A DNA stretch of 64,000 nucleotides from Thalassospira sp. MCCC 1A01428 (GTDB taxonomy: Bacteria; Pseudomonadota; Alphaproteobacteria; Rhodospirillales; Thalassospiraceae), in assembly GCF_002115825.1 (NCBI RefSeq), contig NZ_JFJZ01000011.1, forward strand, positions 1-64,000, given 5' to 3'. Made by a program: the position numbers and the translations under genes. A model generated the notes under the pieces. The model searched no databases, was not told the origin of the DNA, and saw only the letters and a program-made list of their open reading frames with translations. Below are positions 35,115 through 44,475 of this stretch, in pieces; position 1 is the stretch's first letter, and each line of letters opens with the position of its first letter.

Positions 35115-37499
35115 TCAGTCCCACCGCTTGGCCGCGCGCAGGATGGCTGCGGTGTCGATCTGGTAATGCTTATACAGATCGATGCTGTCGCCGCATTGAC
35201 CAAACGCATTTATTCCCAGCGGGGCCACAGCATGGCCGCGCACCGCGCCAAGCCACGCCAGCGCCGCCGGGTGGCCGTCAATCACCGTGACCATGCGGGC
35301 ATCTGATGCAAGTGGCTTCAGCAGGTTTTCAATGTGGGCCATGTCGTCACCTGCCTTGCCTTCCAGCCGGGCGCGTTCCAGGTCTTGCCATTCATTATAT
35401 AAACGGTCCGTCGAGGTAACGGCCAACAGGCCAAGGCCCGGATGGTCATCTTTAAGCTGTTCCCACGCGGCAATTGCTTCGGGTGCCATTGCCCCGCAAT
35501 AGGCCAGCACCATTTTGCAATTTTCACCCGGTTCGCGCAGCCAATAGCCCCCGCGCACAATGTTGGATTTGGTCACGTCATCCAGTTCACGTTCCGGCTG
35601 CGCCATCGGTTTGGTTGACAGGCGCAGATAAACCGATCCGCCGTCTTTATCCTGCATATGATTAAACGACCAGCCCATCACAGCGGCCACTTCATCGCCA
35701 AAGCTGGGTTCAAAGCTGGTCAGGCCCGGCTGGCCCATGCCAATCATGGGTGTTCCAATCGATTGATGTGCCCCGCCTTCGGGGGCCAGTGAAATACCGC
35801 TAGGTGTTGCCACCACCATAAAGCGCGCATCCTGATAACAGGCGTAATTTAGCGCATCGAGCCCGCGGGCAATGAACGGATCATAGAGCGTGCCGATGGG
35901 AAACAACCGCTGACCAAACAGGCTGTGCGACAGGCCAAGGGCGGCAAGGTTCAAAAACAGGTTGTTTTCGGCAATGCCCAGCTCCACATGCTGGCCCTTG
36001 GGCGTTCTGATCCATTTTTGGGCCGAGGGCACCTTGCGGTCGCGAAATTCATCGGCCAGATTTTCCCGGGCAAACAGGCCGCGCTGGTTTACGAAGCCGC
36101 CCAGATTGGTCGACACCGTCACATCGGGCGATGTGGTGACAATACGGTCGGAAAAATCGCTGTTTTTCGACTTTGCCAATTCATTGAGGATCTTGCCAAA
36201 AACTTCCTGGGTGCTGCTGCTATCTGCCCGCTGATAGGGCATTTCCGGAACGGTGATGATTTCGGCAAATTTCTGGCGCGGCTGGCGATTGTTAAACGGG
36301 GCCGCGTCAACAAAGGCGCGCAGATCATCGGCGGCGCAATCCAACCCGGCGGTCATATCCCATTCTTCACCCTCGGCAACATTGTTGGCTTTGCGAAAGC
36401 CATCCATCTGCGCCACATTCATCAACCCGGCATGGTTATCCTTATGACCCTGAAGCGGCAGGCCAAAACCCTTGACGGTATAGGCGATAAACACTGTCGG
36501 TTTGTCGTTGGGCACATTTTCAAAGGCGTTTAAAATCGCCTCCATGCAATGCCCGCCCAAATTGGTCATCAGGTCATGCAGGGCATCATCGTCATAATCG
36601 GCCAGCAGGCTGGCAAGTGCATTATCGCCCGGCATATCGGCCAAAATCTGTTTGCGCCAGGCGGCTCCACCCTGAAAGGTTAATGCGGAATACACATCAT
36701 TGGGCGATTCATTGAGCCATTTTTTAAGCGATTTGCCGCCCGGACGACCAAAGGCCTCGTGCAGTTTGCGACCATATTTAATGGTGATGACGTTCCAGCC
36801 CACAGCGCGGAAAAACCGGCCAATCACGCGAAACAGATGGGCATCAATCATGCCATCCAGGCTTTGGCGGTTATAATCGATCACCCACCAGACATTGCGA
36901 ATGTCGTGTTTCCAGGTATCAAGCAGGGCTTCGTAAATATTGCCTTCATCAAGCTCCGCATCACCCACCAGCGCCACCATCCGGCCCGGTTTTTCACCCT
37001 TGGGCAGCATGTTTTTATAGCGCAGATAATCCTGGGTTAAGGCGGCAAAGTTGGTGACCGCGGCACCGAGCCCGACCGACCCGGTTGAAAAATCCACGAC
37101 ATCGCCATCCTTGGTGCGCGACGGATAAGACTGCGCCCCGCCAAAAGCCCGGAAATTTTCCAGCTTTTCACGCGATTGCCGACCATACATATAGTTAATG
37201 GCATGAAAAACCGGCGAGGCGTGGGGTTTTACCGCCACCCTGTCTTGCGGGCGCAACACATTAAAATAAAGGGCCGTCATAAGGGTGCTTAGCGATGCAC
37301 AACTGGCCTGATGCCCGCCAACCTTGATACCATCGCGTTTGGGCCGGATATGGTTGGCGTGGTGAATGGTCCAGCTTGACAGCCAGCGCACCTTTTTTTC
37401 CACCTCGGCCAACATTTTCAAATCCGTTGCCGAAACGCTGGTGCCAGCCGTGGCTTCAATAATTTCGCCTGTCATGTCGGTATCGCTGTTTGCTGCCAA
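35115..37499 (-). CDS. Thiamine-diphosphate enzyme, homodimeric pyruvate dehydrogenase E1 (AceE)/transketolase-like
   Basis: A 794-residue protein with the two-domain layout of AceE and transketolases. The cofactor motif is GDAELDEGN...NRQSLDG, the GDGE...N type of AceE. The N-terminal part carries HHANHIRPKRDGIKVGGHQA and HASPVFHAINYMYGRQ, as in AceE-type enzymes. It would use thiamine diphosphate and magnesium to decarboxylate a 2-oxo acid or transfer a ketol group; which of these cannot be decided by eye. It is shorter than E. coli AceE (about 887) and has no E2 or E3 neighbour. I choose the TTG at 37499 because GGGAGAAAGAAA precedes it; the longer frame adds an unlikely Trp/Tyr-rich N-terminus. 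Confidence 0.8.
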   Translation of the reverse strand: MAANSDTDMTGEIIEATAGTSVSATDLKMLAEVEKKVRWLSSWTIHHANHIRPKRDGIKVGGHQASCASLSTLMTALYFNVLRPQDRVAVKPHASPVFHAINYMYGRQSREKLENFRAFGGAQSYPSRTKDGDVVDFSTGSVGLGAAVTNFAALTQDYLRYKNMLPKGEKPGRMVALVGDAELDEGNIYEALLDTWKHDIRNVWWVIDYNRQSLDGMIDAHLFRVIGRFFRAVGWNVITIKYGRKLHEAFGRPGGKSLKKWLNESPNDVYSALTFQGGAAWRKQILADMPGDNALASLLADYDDDALHDLMTNLGGHCMEAILNAFENVPNDKPTVFIAYTVKGFGLPLQGHKDNHAGLMNVAQMDGFRKANNVAEGEEWDMTAGLDCAADDLRAFVDAAPFNNRQPRQKFAEIITVPEMPYQRADSSSTQEVFGKILNELAKSKNSDFSDRIVTTSPDVTVSTNLGGFVNQRGLFARENLADEFRDRKVPSAQKWIRTPKGQHVELGIAENNLFLNLAALGLSHSLFGQRLFPIGTLYDPFIARGLDALNYACYQDARFMVVATPSGISLAPEGGAHQSIGTPMIGMGQPGLTSFEPSFGDEVAAVMGWSFNHMQDKDGGSVYLRLSTKPMAQPERELDDVTKSNIVRGGYWLREPGENCKMVLAYCGAMAPEAIAAWEQLKDDHPGLGLLAVTSTDRLYNEWQDLERARLEGKAGDDMAHIENLLKPLASDARMVTVIDGHPAALAWLGAVRGHAVAPLGINAFGQCGDSIDLYKHYQIDTAAILRAAKRWD

Positions 37500-37980
37500 T
37501 TTCTTTCTCCCGCTTGCATCGCTGCAGATCATCCCGGTTCGGATGCCGCCTATATTTTGGTACTTGAATACGTATTTCCAAAACCCGGCCCATGCAGGCA
37601 AGCAATTTTGACAAAATTCGCAGAACCAGCGACAGTTTTGAAAATTCTTCGGTCATCCAGCGCAAGATTTGGCAATTTTATCGAACGGTAATTTTGCGAA
37701 AAAACCTACATCAACGCTGCGCCGAACGATTCGCGCCTTGTATCCGTAGCGTCACCGGGCAAAGCATTGCTCATCGCAACACCGTCCCCTCGCCGGGTCG
37801 CCATGCCTGCCGGCGCGGCGGTATCCGGCCTGTAACGATGGCCCCACAGCCTTGCCTTTCACCCTGTTTTACCCGCATCCAAAATAAATACGGTTGCGGG
37901 ACTGAACCAAAGTAAATGCCCAGGTCATTGATTTAACCGTTCATCTATGCCAGTGGATAGGGACCCGATTGCTGGCAAGA
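37500..37980. other. Divergent intergenic region
   Basis: About 480 bp between the divergent thiamine-enzyme gene and the periplasmic binding-type gene. It must hold both promoters. I recognised no clear operator, repeat or RNA structure, and the short frames within look like chance. Confidence 0.4.
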
Positions 37981-38982
37981 ATGATAAAAATGAAAAGTCC
38001 TGCCCTGTTTGTGTTTTCCACCCTGTTGTGCGTGATAGCCATGGTTCTGCCCGGGGCCGGCGGCCATGCGCGGACAAAGGCACACCCCGTGGCGCAACAA
38101 CCATTGCAAGGCAATCCTCCCACGGCACGCCTGCCGGTCGACATCAATTCAGCTTTTTGCCAGGGACAACAAACCTGGGCCGAGTTTTCCGAATATCATG
38201 TTGAACTGCTCCGTCTGGCATTGGCCTATAGCCATAGCGACATCACCATCAAGCCCGTCTGTATGGATTACCCGACTGAAAAACGACGTATCGCCATGCT
38301 GCAATCGGGTGATGAAATTAACGTCGTGTTTTTTGGCACCACGCCTGAACGCGAACGTCAGCTTAAAGCGGTACATTTTCCCATTTTTCTGGGCACAACC
38401 GGTTTGCGCATGTTCATGACCTTACCTGAAACATCAAGCCGGCTGAAAAAAGTTAAAACACTTGAAGATTTACGCCAGTTCACCTTTGGTCAAGGGCTGG
38501 GCTGGCCTGACGGCGCAATCTTGCAACACAACAGCCTGTCGGTGATAGAGGGCCGTTATCTTACGTTGCATTCCATGTTGGTGCGGGGCCGGTTTGACCT
38601 TTATCCCCGTGCATATTGGCAAATTCGCAACGAATATGACTGGATGCGTGCAACCGAACCCTCACTTGTGATCAATCCGGACATTGCCCTTTATTACCCG
38701 CAACCGATTTACTTTTTTGTCAGCCCGACAGAGCAGCTCCTGCACGATGCCATTTTGACCGGACTTCAACGCGCCTGGCAGGATGGCGCAGTATTGGCGC
38801 TTTTGCGCAAGAACCGCGAAACCGGCCCGTCGTTTCGCACAATCGACCCCACCCGGCTGCATCTGATCTATTTACCCAAAATCAAACAAACCGTTGAAAC
38901 CGATAGCGCGATGCAAAAATACGGACTGGTTGATGGTTCAGACTTCACCAGCCAGCCAGCCCCTGTCGCCCCCGGTCAATAA
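37981..38982 (+). CDS. Putative periplasmic solute-binding-type protein
   Basis: A 333-residue protein with a cleavable signal peptide (MIKMKSPALFVFSTLLCVIA, likely cut after GGHA). The mature part resembles the two-lobe fold of family 3 binding proteins: a lobe with ITIKPVCMDYPTEKRRIAMLQSGDEINVVFFG, a hinge, KTLEDLRQFTFGQGLGWPD, and a final lobe with FFVSPTEQLLHDAILTGLQRAW. These resemble 'rate by mimicry' segments of amino-acid binding proteins, but no permease or ATPase gene is adjacent, so it may be a sensor or an orphan. Ligand unknown. The ATG at 37981 is preferred over a TTG four codons upstream. Confidence 0.6.
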   Translation: MIKMKSPALFVFSTLLCVIAMVLPGAGGHARTKAHPVAQQPLQGNPPTARLPVDINSAFCQGQQTWAEFSEYHVELLRLALAYSHSDITIKPVCMDYPTEKRRIAMLQSGDEINVVFFGTTPERERQLKAVHFPIFLGTTGLRMFMTLPETSSRLKKVKTLEDLRQFTFGQGLGWPDGAILQHNSLSVIEGRYLTLHSMLVRGRFDLYPRAYWQIRNEYDWMRATEPSLVINPDIALYYPQPIYFFVSPTEQLLHDAILTGLQRAWQDGAVLALLRKNRETGPSFRTIDPTRLHLIYLPKIKQTVETDSAMQKYGLVDGSDFTSQPAPVAPGQ

Positions 38983-39041
38983 AGTCACCATCCGGCCCGT
39001 TTAAAACCGGAATGGCAACAATATTGATATGTCTTGCGTGT

Positions 39042-40271
39042 TTATTCCGCCGCCATTTTCACCGCACCACCATCCAGTGCGTTTTCCAGATCGGCCAGAA
39101 TATCATCCACGCATTCAAGCCCGGCGGAAATGCGAATCAAGCCATCGGTGATCTGATATTTCGCCCGTTCTTCGGGGCTATAGGTTGAATGGGTCATCGA
39201 GGCCGGATGCTGAATCAGGGTTTCGGCATCACCAAGGCTCACGGCACGGGCAATCATTTGCAGGCTGTTCATCATTTTACGGCCTGCTTCAATTCCGCCT
39301 TTCAGCTCAAACGCGATCATGCCGCCAAAACGGGTCATCTGTTTTTTGGCAAGGTCATGCTGGGCAAAGCTTTCAAGGCCGGGGTAATAAACCGTTTCGA
39401 CCTGCGGGTGTGCTTCCAGAAACGTGGCAATTTTTTCGGCATTGTCGCAATGGCGTTCCATGCGCAATTCCAGCGTTTTCAACCCGCGCAAAACCAGATT
39501 GGCATCCTGAGGCGACAAAACCGCCCCCGTCATATCCTTTAGCCCGACCAGGCGGATATCGGTCAAATCCTCGGCTGTGCCAATAATGGCACCGGCCATT
39601 AAATCACCATGGCCGCCCAGATATTTGGTTGCCGAATGCACCACAATATCGGCCCCCATTTCCAGCGGACGCTGCAAATACGGGGTGCAATAGGTGTTAT
39701 CCACCACCACCTTGGCCCCATGTTTATGGGCAATATCGGCAATGGCCTGCACATCGACCAAACGCATATTGGGGTTGGCCGGGGTTTCAAAATAAACCAC
39801 CTTGGTGTTATCCGAAATTGCGGCTTCGAGATTTTTCGGGTCCGACAAATCAACATGGGTGTGTTTAACCCCGAACCGTTCCAGCCCGTGGCGGAAAAAG
39901 GCAAAGGTGCAGCCATATAATGTCCGGTCCACAATCACTTCGTCGCCCGGCGAAATCAACGTCCAGAATACCGAGGTAATCGCCCCCATGCCCGATGCCG
40001 TGGCAATTGCGGCTTCGCCGCCTTCCAGTGTTGCCAGGCGGTCTTCCAGCAAACTTAATGTCGGGTTGCCAATACGCGAATAAATATAGCCGCCTTCATC
40101 GCCTGCAAAACGGCGTCCGCCTTGCTCGGCACTGTCAAAGGCAAAGGTCGAGCTCATATAAACCGGCTGGTTCAACGCACCGTTATGGCTGGCAGGATTA
40201 TAGCCATGGTGAATGGCGCGGGTGGCAAAACCGGCTTTGGCGTTCCGATGGGCATGGTTTGACGAAGACAT
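39042..40271 (-). CDS. mdeA: Methionine gamma-lyase
   Basis: A 409-residue PLP enzyme of the Cys/Met metabolism family. The PLP lysine is Lys216 in [12 protein letters not shown]. The substrate-site Tyr119 and Cys121 lie in [16 protein letters not shown]; this cysteine marks methionine gamma-lyases (Cys116 in Pseudomonas putida) and is absent from cystathionine enzymes. The enzyme splits L-methionine into methanethiol, 2-oxobutyrate and ammonia. It is divergent from a TyrR-like regulator with TyrR-box-like sites between them, so the regulator probably controls it. A homocysteine- or cystathionine-acting relative is a less likely alternative. Confidence 0.85.
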   Translation of the reverse strand: MSSSNHAHRNAKAGFATRAIHHGYNPASHNGALNQPVYMSSTFAFDSAEQGGRRFAGDEGGYIYSRIGNPTLSLLEDRLATLEGGEAAIATASGMGAITSVFWTLISPGDEVIVDRTLYGCTFAFFRHGLERFGVKHTHVDLSDPKNLEAAISDNTKVVYFETPANPNMRLVDVQAIADIAHKHGAKVVVDNTYCTPYLQRPLEMGADIVVHSATKYLGGHGDLMAGAIIGTAEDLTDIRLVGLKDMTGAVLSPQDANLVLRGLKTLELRMERHCDNAEKIATFLEAHPQVETVYYPGLESFAQHDLAKKQMTRFGGMIAFELKGGIEAGRKMMNSLQMIARAVSLGDAETLIQHPASMTHSTYSPEERAKYQITDGLIRISAGLECVDDILADLENALDGGAVKMAAE

Positions 40272-40381
40272 AAAGGCACTCCCGTTTTTTAAACTGTTCT
40301 GCCCTCATCAACGCAACCGCCGTGCCAGTTTCAGCTTTTTGTTTGAATTCAACATCTTACAAATATTCCGCAAATTACACC

Positions 40382-40399
40382 TGTACCGTAAAATTTACA
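40382..40399. promoter_or_regulatory. TyrR-box-like operator between mdeA and the regulator
   Basis: TGTACC-N6-TTTACA fits the TyrR box TGTAAA-N6-TTTACA with two mismatches. It sits between the divergent start codons, where a shared operator would be expected. Confidence 0.5.
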
Positions 40400-40476
40400 C
40401 ACCCGACGCCACACGCCACAGAAATGCTTGTCTTTCGCAAAAACAGCGCCTTATATATGTATATAATAGTTTACGC

Positions 40477-40494
40477 TGTAAATTAAGGTGTACG
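40477..40494 (+). promoter_or_regulatory. Second, weaker TyrR-box-like site overlapping the regulator's ribosome binding site
   Basis: TGTAAA-N6-TGTACG has a perfect first half-site and a partial second one. It covers the AAGGTG ribosome binding site of the regulator, so binding there could give autorepression. Evidence is sequence similarity only. Confidence 0.35.
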
Positions 40495-40495
40495 G

Positions 40496-42169
40496 ATGCG
40501 CTTTGAAATCACCGGCGAAAACCGCCTTGGCATTACCCGCGACGTTGTAAACACCTTAACGGCGCGCGGGCTGGATATTCGGGCGTTTGAAGTCACCCCG
40601 CACCATATCTATGCCGACATTCCCGCCCTTGCCCCCGATGATTTTGCCGAACTGGCGCGCCACCTGATGCGGGTACCTGGCATTCACAATGCGCAGCCGA
40701 TTGACCATTTACCGACTGAACGCCGCCGCGCCCAGCTTCACGCCACCCTGGCCGCCCTTGGCGACCCGGTTATTGCGGTTCATGCCAACGGCCTGATTGC
40801 GCAGGTTAACCCGGCGGCACAAAAAATTGCCGGTACATCCAAAACAACCCTGCGCGACCAGCCTCTTGCCAGCATTTTGGCCGAACCTGATATCGCAAGC
40901 CTGCGCCGGGACGGCTTTTCGCAAAGCGAACGCGAGGTGACGCTGGGCGGGCAAACCTACCTGTTGCAGGTGGAACCGATTGGCCAGGTCGAGGATGGCA
41001 GCCCGGTGCATGATACAGGCCCCCGCGAAGATAACGCCCCATGGGGCGGGGTGTTGATTTTTCACCGTGCAGCGCGGTTGGGCCGAGTCATCACCGCCCT
41101 TCAGGATCGCAATCACACCGAATTTGCCGACATTATTGGTGACAGCCGTGCGCTGGCACGGGTTAAAACCCAGGCCCAACGGCTGGCGATTGTTGATGCG
41201 CCGCTGCTTATTTTAGGTGAAACGGGCACCGGCAAGGAACTGTTTGCCCGCGCCTGCCACCGGGCCAGCAAACGCAACGGCCAACCGTTTTTGGCCCTGA
41301 ACTGTGCCGCCCTGCCCGAAGGCTTGGCCGAAAGCGAACTGTTTGGCTATACCGCCGGGGCCTTTACCAGCGCACGGCGCGGCGGCAAACCGGGACTTTT
41401 GGAACTGGCCGATGGCGGCAGCCTGTTTTTAGATGAAATTGGCGAGCTATCGCCCTATTTGCAGGCCAAGTTACTGCGTGTTTTGCAAGATGGCCGCTTT
41501 CGCCGTGTGGGCGGAACCGAGGAAATTTCGGCCGATGTGCGCATCATCAGCGCGACCAACCGCGACCTTGAAGCCATGTCGCATGATGGAACGTTTCGTG
41601 AGGATCTTTATTTCCGCCTCAATGTTCTTGGCATCACCTTGCCGCCCCTGCGCGAGCGGCGCGAGGATATTGACGCGCTGGCGCAAAATTTTGTCGCCCG
41701 TGCGGCCCGCCAAACCGAACGCCCCTGCCCCAAAATCGCGCGCGATGCCTTGCAATGGCTTGTCACCCGCGACTGGAAAGGCAATGTCCGCGAGCTTGAA
41801 AACACCCTGTTTCGCGCCGTTGCCCTGCTTGATGGCGATATTTTGGCCGCCGCCGACCTGCAATCGGCTTACGGCCCGCATTCGGCATCGCAATACGACG
41901 ATAAAACAGCGTCGCCACCGCAAAATGCGCCCCTTTTGCCCGAAAATGCACGATCAACCGCCACGACCTCGCAAAACACCCTCGAAACCTCTCTGATTGA
42001 TCAGGCACTGTTTTGTGAAAATCATGGTGCAGCAATGGATTTTCTGGAAAAAAACCTGCTGGAACGGCTTTACCCCGATTATCCCAGTTCGCGCAAACTT
42101 GCCGCCCGATTGGGGCTATCACACACAGCGGTTGCCAATAAACTGCGCAAATACGGCATTGGTACCTGA
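40496..42169 (+). CDS. TyrR-like transcriptional regulator (ACT-PAS-AAA+-HTH)
   Basis: A 557-residue protein with the domain order of TyrR. An N-terminal ACT domain starts MRFEITGENRLGITRDVVNT. A PAS-type segment covers about 85-165. The AAA+ domain has Walker A GETGTGKE (241-248) and Walker B SLFLDEIGE. A C-terminal HTH is at about 527-555 (SRKLAARLGLSHTAVANKL). The sigma-54 contact loop is GAFTSA (288-293) rather than GAFTGA, as in TyrR proteins that act on sigma-70 promoters. ACT domains usually bind amino acids. Divergent placement from methionine gamma-lyase suggests amino-acid-responsive control of methionine breakdown. Confidence 0.85.
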   Translation: MRFEITGENRLGITRDVVNTLTARGLDIRAFEVTPHHIYADIPALAPDDFAELARHLMRVPGIHNAQPIDHLPTERRRAQLHATLAALGDPVIAVHANGLIAQVNPAAQKIAGTSKTTLRDQPLASILAEPDIASLRRDGFSQSEREVTLGGQTYLLQVEPIGQVEDGSPVHDTGPREDNAPWGGVLIFHRAARLGRVITALQDRNHTEFADIIGDSRALARVKTQAQRLAIVDAPLLILGETGTGKELFARACHRASKRNGQPFLALNCAALPEGLAESELFGYTAGAFTSARRGGKPGLLELADGGSLFLDEIGELSPYLQAKLLRVLQDGRFRRVGGTEEISADVRIISATNRDLEAMSHDGTFREDLYFRLNVLGITLPPLRERREDIDALAQNFVARAARQTERPCPKIARDALQWLVTRDWKGNVRELENTLFRAVALLDGDILAAADLQSAYGPHSASQYDDKTASPPQNAPLLPENARSTATTSQNTLETSLIDQALFCENHGAAMDFLEKNLLERLYPDYPSSRKLAARLGLSHTAVANKLRKYGIGT

Positions 42170-42340
42170 TCGCGCTTACGCGTATTGCACTGCCGCATCC
42201 CGGGAAAAGGTGAAACATCAATCAGGCGCACGCAACCCCCGCGTGATTCCTTGCCTCAACGATTGCGCTGCGGCATGATCGGATTACCTCATAAGGGCAA
42301 ACCCGCCGAACGCCCCCTCATCGGACAATGGAGAACCACC

Positions 42341-43123
42341 ATGCTTAAAGGCAAACACGCGCTTGTAACCGGCTCGACCAGCGGTATCGGCCTTGCGATG
42401 GCAAAGGCACTTGCCGGGCAAGGTGCCAATGTCATGCTTAACGGTTTTGGCGACGCTGGCGAAATTGAACAAATTCGCCTCGGCATCGAAAGTGAATTTG
42501 ACGTCAAAGCACTTTATAGCGGCGCCGACCTTTCCAAACCCGACCAGATCGAAGACATGATGAAAATGGCCGCCAGCGATTTTGGTGGCGTGGACATTCT
42601 GGTTAACAATGCCGGCATTCAATATACCGCCCTTGTCGAAGATTTCCCGATTGAAAAATGGGATGCGATCATCGCAATCAACCTGTCATCGGCCTATCAC
42701 ACCACCCGGCTGGCCCTGCCGCATATGAAAAAGCAAAACTGGGGCCGGGTGATCAACACCGCATCGGCACATGGCCTTGTCGCATCGCCGCAAAAGGCGG
42801 CTTATGTTGCCGCCAAGCACGGTATTGTCGGCTTTACCAAGGTTGTCGCCCTTGAAACCGCCGAAACCGGCATTACGGCGAATTCGATCTGCCCGGGCTG
42901 GGTCCGCACCGAACTGGTGGAAAAACAGATCAAGGCCCTGGCCGAGAAAAACAATGTCTCGGTCGAGGAAGCGGCAACAGAGCTGGTGTCAGACAAACAC
43001 CCGTCCAAAACCTTTGTCACCCCCGAACAAATCGGCCAGACGGCGGTTTTCCTGTGCTCGCCCGCAGCAGACCAAATGACCGGCACCAGCCTGTCGGTCG
43101 ATGGCGGCTGGACGGCGCAGTAA
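42341..43123 (+). CDS. bdhA: 3-hydroxybutyrate dehydrogenase (SDR family)
   Basis: A 260-residue short-chain dehydrogenase. The NAD-binding motif is TGSTSGIG (10-17), NNAG is at 89-92 and the catalytic set is Asn114, Ser142, Tyr155, Lys159. The segments SAHGLVASPQKAAYVAAKHG and ICPGWVRTELVEKQI are typical of D-3-hydroxybutyrate dehydrogenases, which interconvert 3-hydroxybutyrate and acetoacetate in the polyhydroxybutyrate and ketone-body cycle. The ATG at 42341 follows GGAG; the open frame runs further upstream without protein-like sequence. It stands as a single gene. Confidence 0.92.
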   Translation: MLKGKHALVTGSTSGIGLAMAKALAGQGANVMLNGFGDAGEIEQIRLGIESEFDVKALYSGADLSKPDQIEDMMKMAASDFGGVDILVNNAGIQYTALVEDFPIEKWDAIIAINLSSAYHTTRLALPHMKKQNWGRVINTASAHGLVASPQKAAYVAAKHGIVGFTKVVALETAETGITANSICPGWVRTELVEKQIKALAEKNNVSVEEAATELVSDKHPSKTFVTPEQIGQTAVFLCSPAADQMTGTSLSVDGGWTAQ

Positions 43124-43133
43124 AACTCATGTC

Positions 43134-43154
43134 TATGTCACCTTCGGTGGCATA
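43134..43154 (+). terminator. Hairpin after bdhA, possible terminator
   Basis: TATGTCACC and GGTGGCATA form a 9-bp stem with one G-U pair, 10 nt after the stop. The following sequence is AT-rich but lacks a clean T run. Confidence 0.4.
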
Positions 43155-43338
43155 ATATATCTATCCCCGTGAATAAAACCGATCCGTTACATGTCATATT
43201 TTCATGGGATGCAGCGGGTCGGCATCATACATTGCGGTTTATCACAACCACCGCCCCGGCAACAGCAACCAGACATCCAAAACCTCTTGCACAATTCTTA
43301 TCATATGATAACTTTAATCACATCATATGGAGGAAAAC

Positions 43339-43755
43339 ATGCTTCACCCCGTTATCCGTGATGGCGAAGCAGGCATTGTGCGGCCCGTGACGGAACGCGA
43401 TAAAATAGCCGTTCTGGTCAAGGCGATTGTGCGCACCGCCAACGCATGGGGCCTGACCAATGCCGAAGCCGCCGCACTTTTTGATGTCCCGACAGCCACC
43501 TGGAGCCGCATGAAAGCAGGGTCTTTTCAAGGTAAACTCGATCAGGACAAGGTGACACGTGCCAGCCTGTTAATCGGCCTGTTTAAGGGCTTGCGGTTGC
43601 TGTTTAACGGCCCGCTTACCTATGGCTGGCCCAAAACCCCCAACAAGGGTGCAGGCTTTAACAACAAAACCCCGATCCAGATCATGCTTGATGGCGGCAT
43701 CCCGGCGATGATGCGGGTTCGCCAACATATTGATGCGCTGCGGGGTGGGCTTTGA
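43339..43755 (+). CDS. Xre/MbcA/ParS-type antitoxin of a RES toxin pair
   Basis: A 138-residue protein with an N-terminal helix-turn-helix (LTNAEAAALFDVPTATWSRM) and a C-terminal toxin-binding region with GPLTYGWPKTPNKG and the conserved end MMRVRQHIDALRGG. This is the pattern of Xre/MbcA/ParS antitoxins. I take the ATG at 43339, placed 8 nt after a perfect GGAGG, over an ATG four codons upstream that contains that site. The next gene overlaps it by 4 nt. It probably neutralises the toxin and represses the pair's promoter. Confidence 0.85.
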   Translation: MLHPVIRDGEAGIVRPVTERDKIAVLVKAIVRTANAWGLTNAEAAALFDVPTATWSRMKAGSFQGKLDQDKVTRASLLIGLFKGLRLLFNGPLTYGWPKTPNKGAGFNNKTPIQIMLDGGIPAMMRVRQHIDALRGGL

Positions 43756-44456
43756 TTAATGCCGCCGACCTTGAATGCCGGGATTTTAACGCTGACCATA
43801 CAATTCGCCTTATCCCGACGGCCTATTTTAATGAACCCGCGCTAAGCCCGCTTGCCGATAGCCCCGACGAGCTTGATATTCTTGCCGAAATAGAAGGCCT
43901 GACATCAGCCCGGCTGACGGCCCCACTGCCGGTGCCCGACGGGCTGGACCCCGCCGAACTGCGAAGCGAGGCCGATGGTTATGGCTGGAGTTATGTCAAC
44001 GCGGCCTTTTGTTACACCCGCGCACAAGGTAACAGGTTTAACGGGCCTCTGCGCGGGGCGTGGTATGCATCCTTTGGTGAAAATGCCATCCAAACCGCAC
44101 AGGCCGAGGTCGCATGGCACCTGACCCGCGAACTTGAAGCCACCGGCATCTTTGACAACACCACCGCGTATCGAGAACTGATTGCCGGGTTTAACAGCAA
44201 ATTCCATGACCTGACGCCCTACCCGCAAAATGTCATCCTGAATAAATCACCTGCAATCGCCTATCCTGCCGGGCAAGCACTGGCGCAAGACATCCTTGCA
44301 TCTGGCGGCAACGGATTGATTTACCCCTCCGTCCGTCAGACAAAAGGGCACTGCATTGTCGCACTGCGCCCCAACCTTGTGCAAAATATTCGCCAGGGAA
44401 ACCAATGGGTTTTTACATGGTCCGGCTCGGCCCTCCCCGAAATCATCCGCACCTAA
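43752..44456 (+). CDS. RES-domain toxin (probable NAD-degrading)
   Basis: A 234-residue RES protein. The start is a TTG whose last two bases are shared with the antitoxin stop (TTGA). RES features are seen: RFNGPLRGAWYASFGENAIQ, where the Arg and the following Glu-containing helix (TAQAEVAWHL) form the active site, and IYPSVRQTKGHCIVALRP near the C-terminus. Characterised RES toxins such as MbcT and Res destroy NAD+. Together with the upstream gene this is a complete type II toxin-antitoxin module. The antitoxin-first order fits the family. Confidence 0.85.
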   Translation: MINAADLECRDFNADHTIRLIPTAYFNEPALSPLADSPDELDILAEIEGLTSARLTAPLPVPDGLDPAELRSEADGYGWSYVNAAFCYTRAQGNRFNGPLRGAWYASFGENAIQTAQAEVAWHLTRELEATGIFDNTTAYRELIAGFNSKFHDLTPYPQNVILNKSPAIAYPAGQALAQDILASGGNGLIYPSVRQTKGHCIVALRPNLVQNIRQGNQWVFTWSGSALPEIIRT

Positions 44457-44475
44457 AGCGCACGCCCCGTCCTGC

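Noticed and set aside
34771-35166. 131-codon plus-strand frame across array 2
   Set aside because: Same artefact of in-frame CRISPR repeats.
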